64,000 bases of DNA. Source: Mucilaginibacter pineti. GTDB lineage: Bacteria > Bacteroidota > Bacteroidia > Sphingobacteriales > Sphingobacteriaceae. The position numbers were made by a program, and so were the translations under genes. The notes beneath the pieces are model-generated. The model was not told where the DNA came from, ran no database searches, and saw only the letters and a list, made by a program, of their open reading frames with translations. This document shows, piece after piece, positions 51,318 to 59,160 of this stretch; position 1 is the first letter of the stretch, and every line of letters begins with the position of its first letter. The stretch is taken from positions 62,001 through 126,000 of the forward strand of contig NZ_FNAI01000011.1 of assembly GCF_900101875.1 (NCBI RefSeq), written 5' to 3'.

Positions 51318-52118
51318 ATGAAAAAGACAATCGTATTTATCCACGGCATGTTCCAGAACCCGGTGAGCTGGGAAAAATGGATCAGCTATTTTAATGAAAA
51401 AGGTTACGACTGTATTGCGCCGGCCTGGCCGCTGCATGAGGGTGTTCCAGCTGATCTTCGCAACAATCCGCCCGCCGGTTTAGGTGATCTCGAACTACAA
51501 ACCATTGTTGACGAAATGGAGCGCATTGTTACTTCGCTGCCCGAAAAACCGATCCTGATCGGTCATTCGGTTGGTGGACTCATTGTTCAACTGCTGGTGC
51601 AGAAAGGTTTAGCTGAAATTGGCGTACCTATTAACTCTATTGCACCAAATGCCATGCTGGCTTTTGACTGGGGTTTTATGAAAAACAGTGCCCTGATCGC
51701 TAATCCGTTCAAGGGTAATGCGCCATTTGAAATGAATCTCGAAAGTTTCCATGAATCTTTTTGTAATACCATGAGCATGGAGGATACGCAGGAAGCTTAC
51801 CAGCGCACAGCCACGCATGACAGCCGGAATGTTTTGCGGGACTGTATGGGTGAAGCCGGGCAGATAGATCTTGACCTGCCGCACGCGCCTTTATTATTTA
51901 TCGGCGGAGAAGAAGACCAGATTGTACCCTACGAATTAAATCAACGAAATGCAGAGGCTTACACCGATGAGGTAAGCATTGTTGATTTTAAAGCCTTTCC
52001 TAACCGTGGCCACTGGATTTGCGGGGAACTGGGCTGGGAAGAAGTCGCCGCTTATATCAGTGAGTGGCTGACCGTTCACGAAGAGCACCAGTACAATACT
52101 ACACCGGCAACTTTATAA
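51318..52118 (+). CDS. Alpha/beta hydrolase
   Basis: A 266-residue hydrolase from the ATG at 51318 (MKKTIVFIHGMFQNPVSWEKW). The oxyanion HG motif is followed by the nucleophile elbow GHSVGGLIVQ, the acid in GGEEDQIVPYELN and the base in FPNRGHWICGELG. Cytoplasmic. It could hydrolyse an ester, lactone or epoxide; the substrate is not evident. Start chosen because an upstream frame start would cross the SDR stop; the ACCTATG context is shared. Confidence 0.9.
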   Translation: MKKTIVFIHGMFQNPVSWEKWISYFNEKGYDCIAPAWPLHEGVPADLRNNPPAGLGDLELQTIVDEMERIVTSLPEKPILIGHSVGGLIVQLLVQKGLAEIGVPINSIAPNAMLAFDWGFMKNSALIANPFKGNAPFEMNLESFHESFCNTMSMEDTQEAYQRTATHDSRNVLRDCMGEAGQIDLDLPHAPLLFIGGEEDQIVPYELNQRNAEAYTDEVSIVDFKAFPNRGHWICGELGWEEVAAYISEWLTVHEEHQYNTTPATL

Positions 52119-52126
52119 TTTTTATC

Positions 52127-52306
52127 ATGGCAAAATATTCAGAAAAAGCACAGGACAAGGTCCACAAGGCTTTACACGAAGAAAAAGAAGGCACGCTAAA
52201 AAGCGGCAAAAGCGGTAAAAAAGTAACCAGTAAAAAACAGGCGGTCGCCATCGGCCTTTCCGAAGCAAGGAAAGAAGGTGCGAAAGTCCCTAAAAAGAAA
52301 GACTAA
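52127..52306 (+). CDS. Small basic DUF6496-like protein
   Basis: 59 residues starting MAKYSEKAQDKVHKALHEEK, with KKVTSKKQAVAIGLSEARKEG and a KVPKKKD tail; strongly basic. Proteins of this sequence pattern are widespread small stress-associated proteins in Bacteroidota and Proteobacteria, and I recall them under DUF6496. No activity is known. The ATG at 52127 is 8 bp after the hydrolase stop. The stop codon overlaps the ATG of the next gene (TAATG). Confidence 0.8.
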   Translation: MAKYSEKAQDKVHKALHEEKEGTLKSGKSGKKVTSKKQAVAIGLSEARKEGAKVPKKKD

Positions 52307-53313
52307 TGGAAGACAATCATAAAATGAGCCGGCGACAGGTAGTCGCCGGTTTGGGAACCACGCTGGCCGCTGTTGCGGTATCGCCGGTATTCGGAGGAAC
52401 GAACATAGAAAAAACGACCTATGAAGGGGCTGCGAAGATCAGCGACCCTACCACACTTCATCCCAAACCACCTTTTAAAAGCCAGCCGCAGCCATGGCCC
52501 GGTTTACAAAGCAAAATGGACCCGGTACCGGATTGCGGGGAAACCAGCTATAAAGGTTCGGGCAGATTGATGGGAAGAAAAGCCCTTATTACTGGGGGAG
52601 ATTCGGGTATGGGACGCGCAGCGGCAATTGCCTACGCCCGCGAAGGTGCTGATGTAGCTATTAACTATTACCCAACCGAAGAGCAGGATGCGCAGGAAGT
52701 AATTGCGCTGATAAAAAAGGAAGGCCGTAAAGCCATTGCTATTCCGGGCGATTTGCGAAGCGAGGAGTTTTGCAAGCAATTAGTGCATAAAGCTATCGAT
52801 GGCCTGGGTGGCTTGGATATCATCGTAAATAATGCTGGCCGTCAGCAATCCATTAATTCTATTGTAGATGTTACTACCGAGGAGTTTGATGCGACGATGA
52901 AAACCAACATCTATGCGCCCTTCTGGATCATCCGTGAAGCGCTGCCGCATTTGCCGCCGGGCGCAGCCATTATCGGTACTACTTCTGAACAAGCCTATGA
53001 TCCTTCGCCAGATCTTTACGCTTATGCGCAAACCAAAGCTGCTACCATGAATTATGTGAAATCACTGGCCAAGCAATTGGGGCCAAAAGGCATCCGGGTA
53101 AACGGCGTGGCACCTGGCCCGATCTGGACAGCCTTACAGATCAGCGGCGGTGCCCAACCTGAGAAACAGCAAATGTTCGGCAGCTGGACCATGCTGGGCC
53201 GCCCGGGGCAACCGGCAGAGCTGGCATCCATCTATGTACAGTTAGCCGCTGCCGACGCAAGTTTTGCCAGCGGCCAGGTTTATGGTTCATCAGGTGGTGT
53301 AGGCCAACCTTAA
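52306..53313 (+). CDS. SDR oxidoreductase with twin-arginine signal
   Basis: A 335-residue protein. Residues 1-31 are MEDNHKMSRRQVVAGLGTTL plus a short hydrophobic stretch ending in small residues, a typical Tat signal. The SDR domain follows after a proline-rich linker (HPKPPFKSQPQPWPG), with cofactor motif TGGDSGMGRAAAIAY, NNAGRQQ and a Tyr-x3-Lys site in YAYAQTKAA. It matches the YghA-type long SDR group. Tat export of an NAD(P)-dependent enzyme would be odd, because the cofactor is cytoplasmic, unless folded with cofactor bound. Start overlaps the DUF6496-like gene stop. Confidence 0.92.
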   Translation: MEDNHKMSRRQVVAGLGTTLAAVAVSPVFGGTNIEKTTYEGAAKISDPTTLHPKPPFKSQPQPWPGLQSKMDPVPDCGETSYKGSGRLMGRKALITGGDSGMGRAAAIAYAREGADVAINYYPTEEQDAQEVIALIKKEGRKAIAIPGDLRSEEFCKQLVHKAIDGLGGLDIIVNNAGRQQSINSIVDVTTEEFDATMKTNIYAPFWIIREALPHLPPGAAIIGTTSEQAYDPSPDLYAYAQTKAATMNYVKSLAKQLGPKGIRVNGVAPGPIWTALQISGGAQPEKQQMFGSWTMLGRPGQPAELASIYVQLAAADASFASGQVYGSSGGVGQP

Positions 53314-53321
53314 TAGCGATA

Positions 53322-53822
53322 ATGATGAAAAAACTGATAATTATTATAGCGTTGTGCAACGGGTTAGCTGCACACGCGCAGATCCCGCAACCTGATCCGG
53401 ATACTACCGCTAAACATTTTTTGATTGTAGCCAGCATCAAGAACTTACAGGAAGTAAGCGCCGGTGAGCAAGCGGTGCAGAAAGCCAAACGCCCTGACGT
53501 AAAGTCATTTGGCCAAATGATGGTAAAAGATCACGGGCAGGCCGAACAGGAATTATTGCAATTAGCCAAAAGCCGGAGCATCAGTTTGCCACCCGCCGCT
53601 ACCGGCGGGACTAAGTCCGACCCCCTATTGGCAAATGCCCGCAATTTCGATTCGGCCTTTGTACACGCGATGTCTGCCGGGCATGGTAATACGGTGCAAA
53701 TGTTTGAAAATTACGCCACTACTGGCAAAGATCCGCTTGTAAAGGCCTGGGTGCAAAAAATGCTACCAACCTTAAAAATGCATCTGGAACACATCAAAAC
53801 CATTGAAAAACAATTAAAATAA
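53322..53822 (+). CDS. DUF4142 secreted protein, copy 2
   Basis: A 166-residue protein with a cleavable signal (LIIIIALCNGLAAHAQIP) lacking the lipobox of copy 1, then DUF4142: KNLQEVSAGEQAVQKAKRP, MMVKDHGQAEQELLQLA, FVHAMSAGHGNTVQMFENYA and a final helix MLPTLKMHLEHIKTI. Periplasmic. It is shorter than the copy at 15784 by the missing charged linker. Eight bp after the SDR gene, so in the same operon. Physiological role unknown. Confidence 0.9.
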   Translation: MMKKLIIIIALCNGLAAHAQIPQPDPDTTAKHFLIVASIKNLQEVSAGEQAVQKAKRPDVKSFGQMMVKDHGQAEQELLQLAKSRSISLPPAATGGTKSDPLLANARNFDSAFVHAMSAGHGNTVQMFENYATTGKDPLVKAWVQKMLPTLKMHLEHIKTIEKQLK

Positions 53823-53829
53823 AAAGAAC

Positions 53830-53997
53830 ATGACAACACGAGGATCAAAAGTGGAACGCCATTCCGTATCAGAACAACCATACGAAATGAAATACGAAGC
53901 CAGGAAAACCGGCACCACTACTGATAAAGTTAAAGCCGCAAAAAAATCAATCGGCAGCAATCAACGCAATGCGGTCGAAAAAAAGTTAGATAAATAA
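53830..53997 (+). CDS. Small basic DUF3606-like protein
   Basis: 55 residues starting MTTRGSKVERHSVSEQPYEM, then KYEARKTGTTTDKVKAAKKS and a KLDK tail. The YEMKYEARKxGTTTDKVKAAxK pattern resembles the DUF3606 family (a helix after a Y-E-xx-Y motif). It is 7 bp after the DUF4142 gene and ends at a strong terminator. Too short for standard gene callers, but spacing and composition support it. Confidence 0.7.
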   Translation: MTTRGSKVERHSVSEQPYEMKYEARKTGTTTDKVKAAKKSIGSNQRNAVEKKLDK

Positions 53998-53998
53998 A

Positions 53999-54024
53999 AT
54001 AAGCCCCGAAAGGGGTTTATTTTA
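53999..54024 (+). terminator. Intrinsic terminator ending the dehydrogenase operon
   Basis: Stem AGCCCC/GGGGTT with a stable GAAA tetraloop, then TATTTT. It follows the 55-aa gene by 2 bp. GAAA-closed G/C stems are strong; the following T run is interrupted by an A. Confidence 0.8.
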
Positions 54025-54053
54025 AATAGGTATAATTCTTGCCATTAAAACCT

Positions 54054-54437
54054 ATGAAAACTAAAACGATCAAAAAGGCCGCTCGCATTTTACTGGGTGC
54101 TAATCTCATATTCGCTGGTATAAGCCATTTAAGTTTTGCGCGTAAAGCATTTCAAGCGCAGGTGCCCAATTGGGTGCCGCTCAAAAAAGACGATACGGTG
54201 ATCTATTCGGGGTTTGCTGAAATAGCACTGGGCAGTGCCTTGGTGTTTACACCGAACAAATATGAAGATAGGGTTGGTAAAGTAGCCGCGGCCTTTTTCA
54301 CCTCAGTTTTCCCAGGTAACATCGCTCAATATACCCATCACCAAAATGCTTTTGGTTTAAATACGGATGGCAAACGGCTCGGTCGTTTGTTCTTCCAGCC
54401 TTTGCTGGTTTATTGGGCCCTAAAAAGTACCTCATGA
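54054..54437 (+). CDS. DoxX-like membrane protein
   Basis: A 127-residue protein from ATG 54054 (MKTKTIKKAARILLGANLIF). Three or four hydrophobic segments (LLGANLIFAGISHLSF; VIYSGFAEIALGSALVF; VAAAFFTSVFPGNIAQY; FFQPLLVYWALK) and the FPGNIAQY motif match the DoxX superfamily of small quinone-related or stress membrane proteins. The stop overlaps the ATG of the next SDR gene (ATGA). It begins a new unit after the terminator, with an ACCTATG start context. Confidence 0.85.
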   Translation: MKTKTIKKAARILLGANLIFAGISHLSFARKAFQAQVPNWVPLKKDDTVIYSGFAEIALGSALVFTPNKYEDRVGKVAAAFFTSVFPGNIAQYTHHQNAFGLNTDGKRLGRLFFQPLLVYWALKSTS

Positions 54438-55387
54438 AAGATCTGAAAAATACAACCATTGTCATTACCGGTGCCTCCAGCGGCGCCGGTCGAGCCGCAG
54501 CGCTGAAATTCGCGCAACACCAATGCACTTTGGTATTAGCAGCCCGAAACGAAACAGCCTTAAACGAGGTTAAGGGCGAATGCGAAGAACTGGGTGCGAC
54601 AGTCTTTGTGGTACCTACAGATACAAGCGATGCCAAAGCGATGATCGCATTAGCGAATTCGGTTAACGGTATAGATGTCTGGATCAATAATGCCGGTGTG
54701 TTAGCTGCCGGTGATTTTGACAAAACACCAATGGCGATACATGAGCAGGTCATCAAAACCAACTTAATTGGTTATATGAATGGCGCACATGCCGTGCTGC
54801 CGATCTTTAAACAACAAGGTGCAGGAATCCTGATCAACAATATTTCCATAGGCGGTTTTTTACCTGTGCCTTATGGGGCCGGTTATACGGCTGCCAAGTT
54901 TGGTTTGCGAGGATGGTCGGAAGCTTTAAAAGGTGAACTTACGGAATGTCCGAATATCCATATCTGCGACCTTTTCCCGGCTTTTCTAGATACACCCGGC
55001 ATTTTGCATGCTGGCAACCACACAGGTAAGGTATTGAAACCCGCGCCACCAGTTTACGATCCGAATCGATTAGCCGATGCCATGGTTTCCATGGTGCAAG
55101 ATCCTCGTTCAAATAAATATGTTGGTAGCACATCCATGTTGTTAAAAGTAGCTCATGCAATTGCCCCTGAACTGATGACCAAAATGACCGGTCTTATAAT
55201 GCGCCGCTATTTGAAAAATGCAGACCCAATTAAGCTGACTGATGGTAATTTATTCAACACGGTCGATTACGGCATGTCTACTCACGGCGGTTTTGGCTTG
55301 CCAGGGAAGCCCAAAGCGCATCGGAAATATATCGCCGCGGCATTAGCAACAGGTATTACTGCGGGCTTATGGCTATTTAAAAAATAA
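54434..55387 (+). CDS. Short-chain dehydrogenase, long form
   Basis: A 317-residue SDR. Cofactor motif TGASSGAGRAAALKFAQ, NNAGVLAAGD, serine in NNISIGGFLPVP, YTAAKFG for the catalytic Tyr/Lys. After the Rossmann fold, about 80 extra residues (LLKVAHAIAPELMTKMTGLI...) end in a hydrophobic segment (KYIAAALATGITAGLWLFK) that may anchor it in the membrane. Translation is coupled to the DoxX-like gene. The substrate is not evident. A 64-aa gene follows 13 bp later. Confidence 0.92.
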   Translation: MKDLKNTTIVITGASSGAGRAAALKFAQHQCTLVLAARNETALNEVKGECEELGATVFVVPTDTSDAKAMIALANSVNGIDVWINNAGVLAAGDFDKTPMAIHEQVIKTNLIGYMNGAHAVLPIFKQQGAGILINNISIGGFLPVPYGAGYTAAKFGLRGWSEALKGELTECPNIHICDLFPAFLDTPGILHAGNHTGKVLKPAPPVYDPNRLADAMVSMVQDPRSNKYVGSTSMLLKVAHAIAPELMTKMTGLIMRRYLKNADPIKLTDGNLFNTVDYGMSTHGGFGLPGKPKAHRKYIAAALATGITAGLWLFKK

Positions 55388-55389
55388 AA

Positions 55390-55396
55390 AAGGAGG
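55390..55396 (+). promoter_or_regulatory. Canonical Shine-Dalgarno
   Basis: AAGGAGG lies 4 bp before the ATG at 55401. Most genes here have no such element, as usual in Bacteroidota, so it stands out and may mark high expression or recent acquisition from another phylum. Confidence 0.7.
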
Positions 55397-55400
55397 AATT

Positions 55401-55595
55401 ATGCCTTGGTATAACGGAGATTATCCGCCATCCTATAAAAATCAACCTCAGTATCTCCGTGAGAAAGCGGTCGAAATCGCCAATGAGATCATTAAGGAAA
55501 GCGGTGATGAAGGCATTGCTATTGCCACAGGATTGAAACGAGCCCGGCAATATTTTGAAGAGCATCCGGAAGAAAGACAGGAAAACAAAAACTGA
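55401..55595 (+). CDS. Conserved small protein with MPWYNGDYPPS start
   Basis: 64 residues: MPWYNGDYPPSYKNQPQYLR, a helical segment EKAVEIANEIIKESGDEGIA, and a charged tail. The proline-rich start and the helix-E-G-x-A-I-A helix resemble a small, widely spread family seen beside stress genes; I cannot name it. It has the only textbook Shine-Dalgarno sequence noted in this window. Three bp separate its stop from the broken KTSC gene, so they probably form a unit. Confidence 0.75.
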   Translation: MPWYNGDYPPSYKNQPQYLREKAVEIANEIIKESGDEGIAIATGLKRARQYFEEHPEERQENKN

Positions 55596-55597
55596 TC

Positions 55598-55947
55598 ATG
55601 CCCTCTGCCATCATCGCCTCCCATAATTACGACGCACTGAGCCAAACGCTGGAGATCCATTACCATTCCGGCAAGGTCTACATTACTTGAATGTACCGGA
55701 AAATGTGTTCAAGCAAATGCGCTCTATGGTTAAAGGCATTTGGTTCAACCATAACATCAAAGGAAAATACCCATTCCAGGACATGACACGAGGTTTAAAT
55801 CAAAAGACTTTATTTGACGAGAACGTTTTGGTAGACAGTTTGCAGGATCATATCCATCCACTAAAGATAAGCTCATGTTCTGCGGATAAAAGTATGACCG
55901 GGAAGCACTGCGTTTCGGCAGTTGATTTAAAGCGCAAGCAGAGTTAA
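55598..55947 (+). pseudogene. KTSC-domain protein gene with a one-base frameshift
   Basis: Frame 1 (ATG 55598) gives MPSAIIASHNYDALSQTLEI, then HYHSGKVYIT and a stop at 55688-55690. The -1 frame starting around 55684 continues YLNVPENVFKQMRSMVKGIWF and FNHNIKGKYPFQ. Joined, they form the KTSC pattern (IxxxxYDxxxxxLEIxYxSGxxYxYxxVPxxVFxxM). Adding one T at about 55684 would restore TAC ATT TAC TTG. No slippery heptamer is obvious. Hence a recent pseudogene or a base-call error. The C-terminal extension after KTSC (DENVLVDSLQDHIHPLKI) has no recognisable domain. Confidence 0.75.
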
Positions 55948-56100
55948 TATGTCGCTTACATAAAACCATTTTATTGTTTATGAAGCAACTCTTGTTCCAA
56001 TGCCACAAATAATTAATTAAACTATAGGTTTCAAACTATTTTTTACAAATCCTGTTGTCAGAGGTATAAGCGCTAATCTTTTAGCGAGTATTGTTAATTT

Positions 56101-57627
56101 ATGGAAGAATTTTTAAGGCGTTTACCGCACACCGGGCAAACAGATATCCGGTTATTTGCGGCGGCGGTTAGCGCTTCTAATAACGGCGTAGTGATCACCG
56201 ATCACACCCAGCCCGACGAACCCATCATATATTGTAACAAGGCCTTTGAAACGATGACCGGCTATACCAATAAAGAGATCATCGGGCATAATTGCCGTTT
56301 CCTTCAGGATGGAGATGCCGGCCAGGAGGCGCGGCACATTCTTCGTGAGGCGATAGGAAAAGGCGAGCACTGCTCGGTGGAGATACGTAACTACAAAAAA
56401 GGTGGCAGGCTGTTCTGGAATGAATTGACCATATCCCCTGTAAAGGATCAGGATGGAATGGTCACCAACTTTATTGGTATTCAAAATGATATCACACGCC
56501 GTAAAGAAGCGGAAGAGGCCTTAATTGTAGAAAGAGATAATTTAGAGGAACGTGTTTTAGAACGTACCGAAGATTTAAAGGAAAGCGAAGCCTATCTTGC
56601 CAGTATCATCGAGACAGTGCGCGAAAGTCTGGTTGTCCTTGACCGGGACATGCAGGTGTTAAGTGTCAACGAACATTTTTGCCGTTTCTTTAAATCGGTA
56701 GAAAAGGACATCAAAGGGAAAGTGCTCTTTGAGCACAATAACGGGCAGTGGAACCTGCCTGAATTAAAAAACCTGTTAATTAATGTGCTGCCAAATAATA
56801 ATCCTTTTGAAGGTTTTGAAATAGAAAACGAGTTCCCTAAGATAGGTCGCAAATTACTGGTGCTTAACGCGCGGCAAGTCATTTTAAAGGGGAAGTACCA
56901 GGACAGAATACTTTTAGCTATTGAAGATATTACGGAACGTCGGGAAATTGAACAGCGTAAAGAAGATTTTATCAGTATTGCCAGTCACGAAATGAAAACT
57001 CCACTGACCAGTATTAAAGGCAATCTGCAATTATTACAGCGAAAAGCGCAGCAAAACAATGATACACAGTATTTAAGCGGTTTTGAAACAGCGGTTAAAT
57101 CTGTTGCCCGTTTGGAAAGGCTGATCTATGACCTGCTCGACGTTTCAAAGATCCAGGCAGGCCGGGTGGCATTTAGTTTTACGACGTTTCAGCTTGATCG
57201 TTTAATAAACGAGGCAGTGAGTGGCATCCAGGCAACTACCAATACCCATACCATTAAAGTCACAGGATCGGCAAATATTGAAGTCACTGCAGATTTTGGG
57301 CGATTGGAACAGGTACTACTCAATTTATTGAGTAATGCGGTCAAATATTCTCCGGACGGTAAAGATGTCACACTTCATATGAGCATCCTGCCTGATTATG
57401 TAAAAATTTCAATTACCGATAAAGGGGTTGGCATTCATGAGCGTGATCATAAGCGAATTTTTGAGCGCTTTTACCGGACTGATCAGATCTCGGAAAAGTT
57501 CCCCGGCGTGGGGATTGGGTTATATGTTAGTAATGAGATCATCAAAGAACATAAAGGCACCTTGTGGGTAGATAGCAAGGAAGGCGAAGGTGCTATATTT
57601 AGTTTCACTATTCCTATAAATCATTAA
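56101..57627 (+). CDS. LOV-domain (blue-light) sensor histidine kinase
   Basis: A 508-residue soluble kinase. The first PAS domain is a LOV photoreceptor: GHNCRFLQ with the flavin-adduct Cys65, flavin-binding Asn97 (EIRNYKKGG), Asn107 (LFWNELT) and Gln128 (FIGIQND). These spacings (32, 10, 21) match those of phototropin LOV domains. A coiled-coil follows, then a second PAS (YLASIIETVRESLVVLDRD), HisKA with DFISIASHEMKTPLTSIKG and HATPase_c with LLNLLSNAVKYS, ITDKGVGIHE and GVGIGLYVSNEII. It should bind FMN and respond to blue light. Two single-domain receivers follow within 1 kb and are likely partners. Confidence 0.94.
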   Translation: MEEFLRRLPHTGQTDIRLFAAAVSASNNGVVITDHTQPDEPIIYCNKAFETMTGYTNKEIIGHNCRFLQDGDAGQEARHILREAIGKGEHCSVEIRNYKKGGRLFWNELTISPVKDQDGMVTNFIGIQNDITRRKEAEEALIVERDNLEERVLERTEDLKESEAYLASIIETVRESLVVLDRDMQVLSVNEHFCRFFKSVEKDIKGKVLFEHNNGQWNLPELKNLLINVLPNNNPFEGFEIENEFPKIGRKLLVLNARQVILKGKYQDRILLAIEDITERREIEQRKEDFISIASHEMKTPLTSIKGNLQLLQRKAQQNNDTQYLSGFETAVKSVARLERLIYDLLDVSKIQAGRVAFSFTTFQLDRLINEAVSGIQATTNTHTIKVTGSANIEVTADFGRLEQVLLNLLSNAVKYSPDGKDVTLHMSILPDYVKISITDKGVGIHERDHKRIFERFYRTDQISEKFPGVGIGLYVSNEIIKEHKGTLWVDSKEGEGAIFSFTIPINH

Positions 57628-57628
57628 T

Positions 57629-58000
57629 ATGGGCAAAATTTTGGTGTGCGATGATGAACAGGAAATATTGGACATAACGCAATTAATACTGGAAGATTCA
57701 GGGCATGACGTTACTGCTATTATTAACAGTAATGAAGTTGTCTCACATATCGAAAATCAACAACCCGACATTTTATTGATTGATCTTTGGATGCCAGGAC
57801 TATCAGGTGATCAGGTAATAACTCAGCTAAGGACGAACATTAACATTATCAATCTTCCGATCATTGTTATTTCTGCCAGTAAAGATGGAAGAGCAGTCGC
57901 ATTTGCTGCGGGTGCCGATGATTTTTTGGAAAAGCCCTATGACATGGATGCATTATTGATAATGGTAGCAAAGCATCTGGAAACCCACCGTCAGATTTAA
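57629..58000 (+). CDS. Single-domain response regulator
   Basis: A 123-residue receiver starting MGKILVCDDEQEILDITQLI. The acidic pair CDDE, acceptor Asp in ILLIDLWMPGLSG, switch serine in IIVISASKDGR and lysine in FLEKPYDMDAL are all present. It has no output domain. The ATG is 1 bp after the LOV kinase stop, so co-translation and cognate pairing are very likely. Output must be by protein contact or onward phosphotransfer. Confidence 0.95.
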   Translation: MGKILVCDDEQEILDITQLILEDSGHDVTAIINSNEVVSHIENQQPDILLIDLWMPGLSGDQVITQLRTNINIINLPIIVISASKDGRAVAFAAGADDFLEKPYDMDALLIMVAKHLETHRQI

Positions 58001-58175
58001 TTTCGAATGTTTTTCGAAAAACTGTTGTTTAATTTAAAGTACACTCGATACACCAATGCTTTATAATTTAATCAATAATTTACACTTAACCCTAAGGATT
58101 TGAGTTTATTGAAGGTTAAAAGATGTTATTTATGGCAAAAATCTTAAAAGGTACGGCATTTGTTACAGAGTGAAC

Positions 58176-58544
58176 ATGAACGCCACACCTAAAAGAATAC
58201 TCGTAATTGACGACGACGAAGATATTTTAGAGATCCTGAATATAATATTTCAGGAAGAAGGTTATGACGTTGTTCTGTCCAACACGGGGGAAGCCGCAGA
58301 GCATATCCATATCATTCACCCTGATCTGATTTTGCTTGATGTACGAATTGAAGGTTCACCAAAAAGAGGTAATGAAATTTGTGCTGAAATTAAAGACAGG
58401 TATAAAGAGGAGCCAATGCCAATCATTTTGGTTTCTGCTGAAACAGACTTAAAAATGCTTGCTAATGAATGTGGTGCCGACCTGTATATCAATAAGCCTT
58501 TTGACATTTTTCAGCTGCTCAACCATGTAAAAAGTTTTTTATAA
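58176..58544 (+). CDS. Single-domain response regulator
   Basis: A 122-residue receiver from the ATG at 58176 (a GTG at 58170 would add two residues). Pocket IDDDEDI, acceptor Asp in LILLDVRIEG, the switch serine in ILVSAETDLK and lysine in YINKPFDIF. The segment SPKRGNEICAEIKDR between them is slightly longer than usual. No output domain. It lies 175 bp after the first receiver and may be a second branch of the LOV relay or belong to another kinase, such as that at 59161. Confidence 0.92.
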   Translation: MNATPKRILVIDDDEDILEILNIIFQEEGYDVVLSNTGEAAEHIHIIHPDLILLDVRIEGSPKRGNEICAEIKDRYKEEPMPIILVSAETDLKMLANECGADLYINKPFDIFQLLNHVKSFL

Positions 58545-58600
58545 TCTCTTGAGGTAATACTTAAATCAAGATAATTCCTGCGAGTTTTTGACAGGTTTAT

Positions 58601-58608
58601 TATCTTTG
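58601..58608 (+). promoter_or_regulatory. Bacteroidota -7 box
   Basis: TATCTTTG fits the TAnnTTTG -7 element, 17 bp before the DUF892 ATG at 58625. No clear -33 TTTG at the usual spacing, so the call is tentative. Confidence 0.4.
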
Positions 58609-58624
58609 AATTTATGCTGACCCT

Positions 58625-59155
58625 ATGGAAGAAAATCAAAAACACCAGCAGCCAGGTAAAATCAGCCTTGGCCCCAAAAAAATAAAGACTTACTTCGTTA
58701 AGCATTTAGACAAGATCTATTCAGCCAAAGCACATTTGGTACGTCACTTACCTCAGATAGCTGAAGGCGCTCATTTCACGGATCTTCGTCAGGCTATAAT
58801 GGAAACATTAGAAGATGTTGAAAAGCAAATGGCCAGGATGGAGATCATCTATAACATTCTTGATGCGGAAATTTCTAAAGGCAACCATAGTGGACTAACC
58901 GGTCTCGTTGACGATGCGTTCGAAGATATCAAATTAAACAGCGGCGACCCGGAACTTCGTGACCTGTCCATTGCATTCTACATGCAAAACATCGAAAGTA
59001 TGGAAATGGCCTCCTTTCAGGTTTTACAAATGGCTGCGGTAAAGTTGAAAAACAAACAGATCAAGCAATTGATCAAAGAAAATTATGATGAAGCAAAAGC
59101 CGACCGTACCTTGTTGTTATTAATCACGGCCAAGTATATTACAGCAAAGGAATAA
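58625..59155 (+). CDS. Ferritin-like DUF892 protein, copy 2, degenerate metal site
   Basis: A 176-residue relative of the protein at 14034. The helical pattern aligns (FVKHLDKIYSAKAHLVRHLP against FVDELKDIYWAEKHLASALP), but key acidic and histidine positions differ: YWAEKHL is YSAKAHL, HLEETKNH is TLEDVEKQ and VEHYEIASY is IESMEMASF. A di-metal centre is therefore unlikely. It may have become a structural or regulatory protein. It lies 80 bp after the second receiver and is convergent with the PAS kinase at 59161. Confidence 0.88.
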   Translation: MEENQKHQQPGKISLGPKKIKTYFVKHLDKIYSAKAHLVRHLPQIAEGAHFTDLRQAIMETLEDVEKQMARMEIIYNILDAEISKGNHSGLTGLVDDAFEDIKLNSGDPELRDLSIAFYMQNIESMEMASFQVLQMAAVKLKNKQIKQLIKENYDEAKADRTLLLLITAKYITAKE

Positions 59156-59160
59156 AAACA

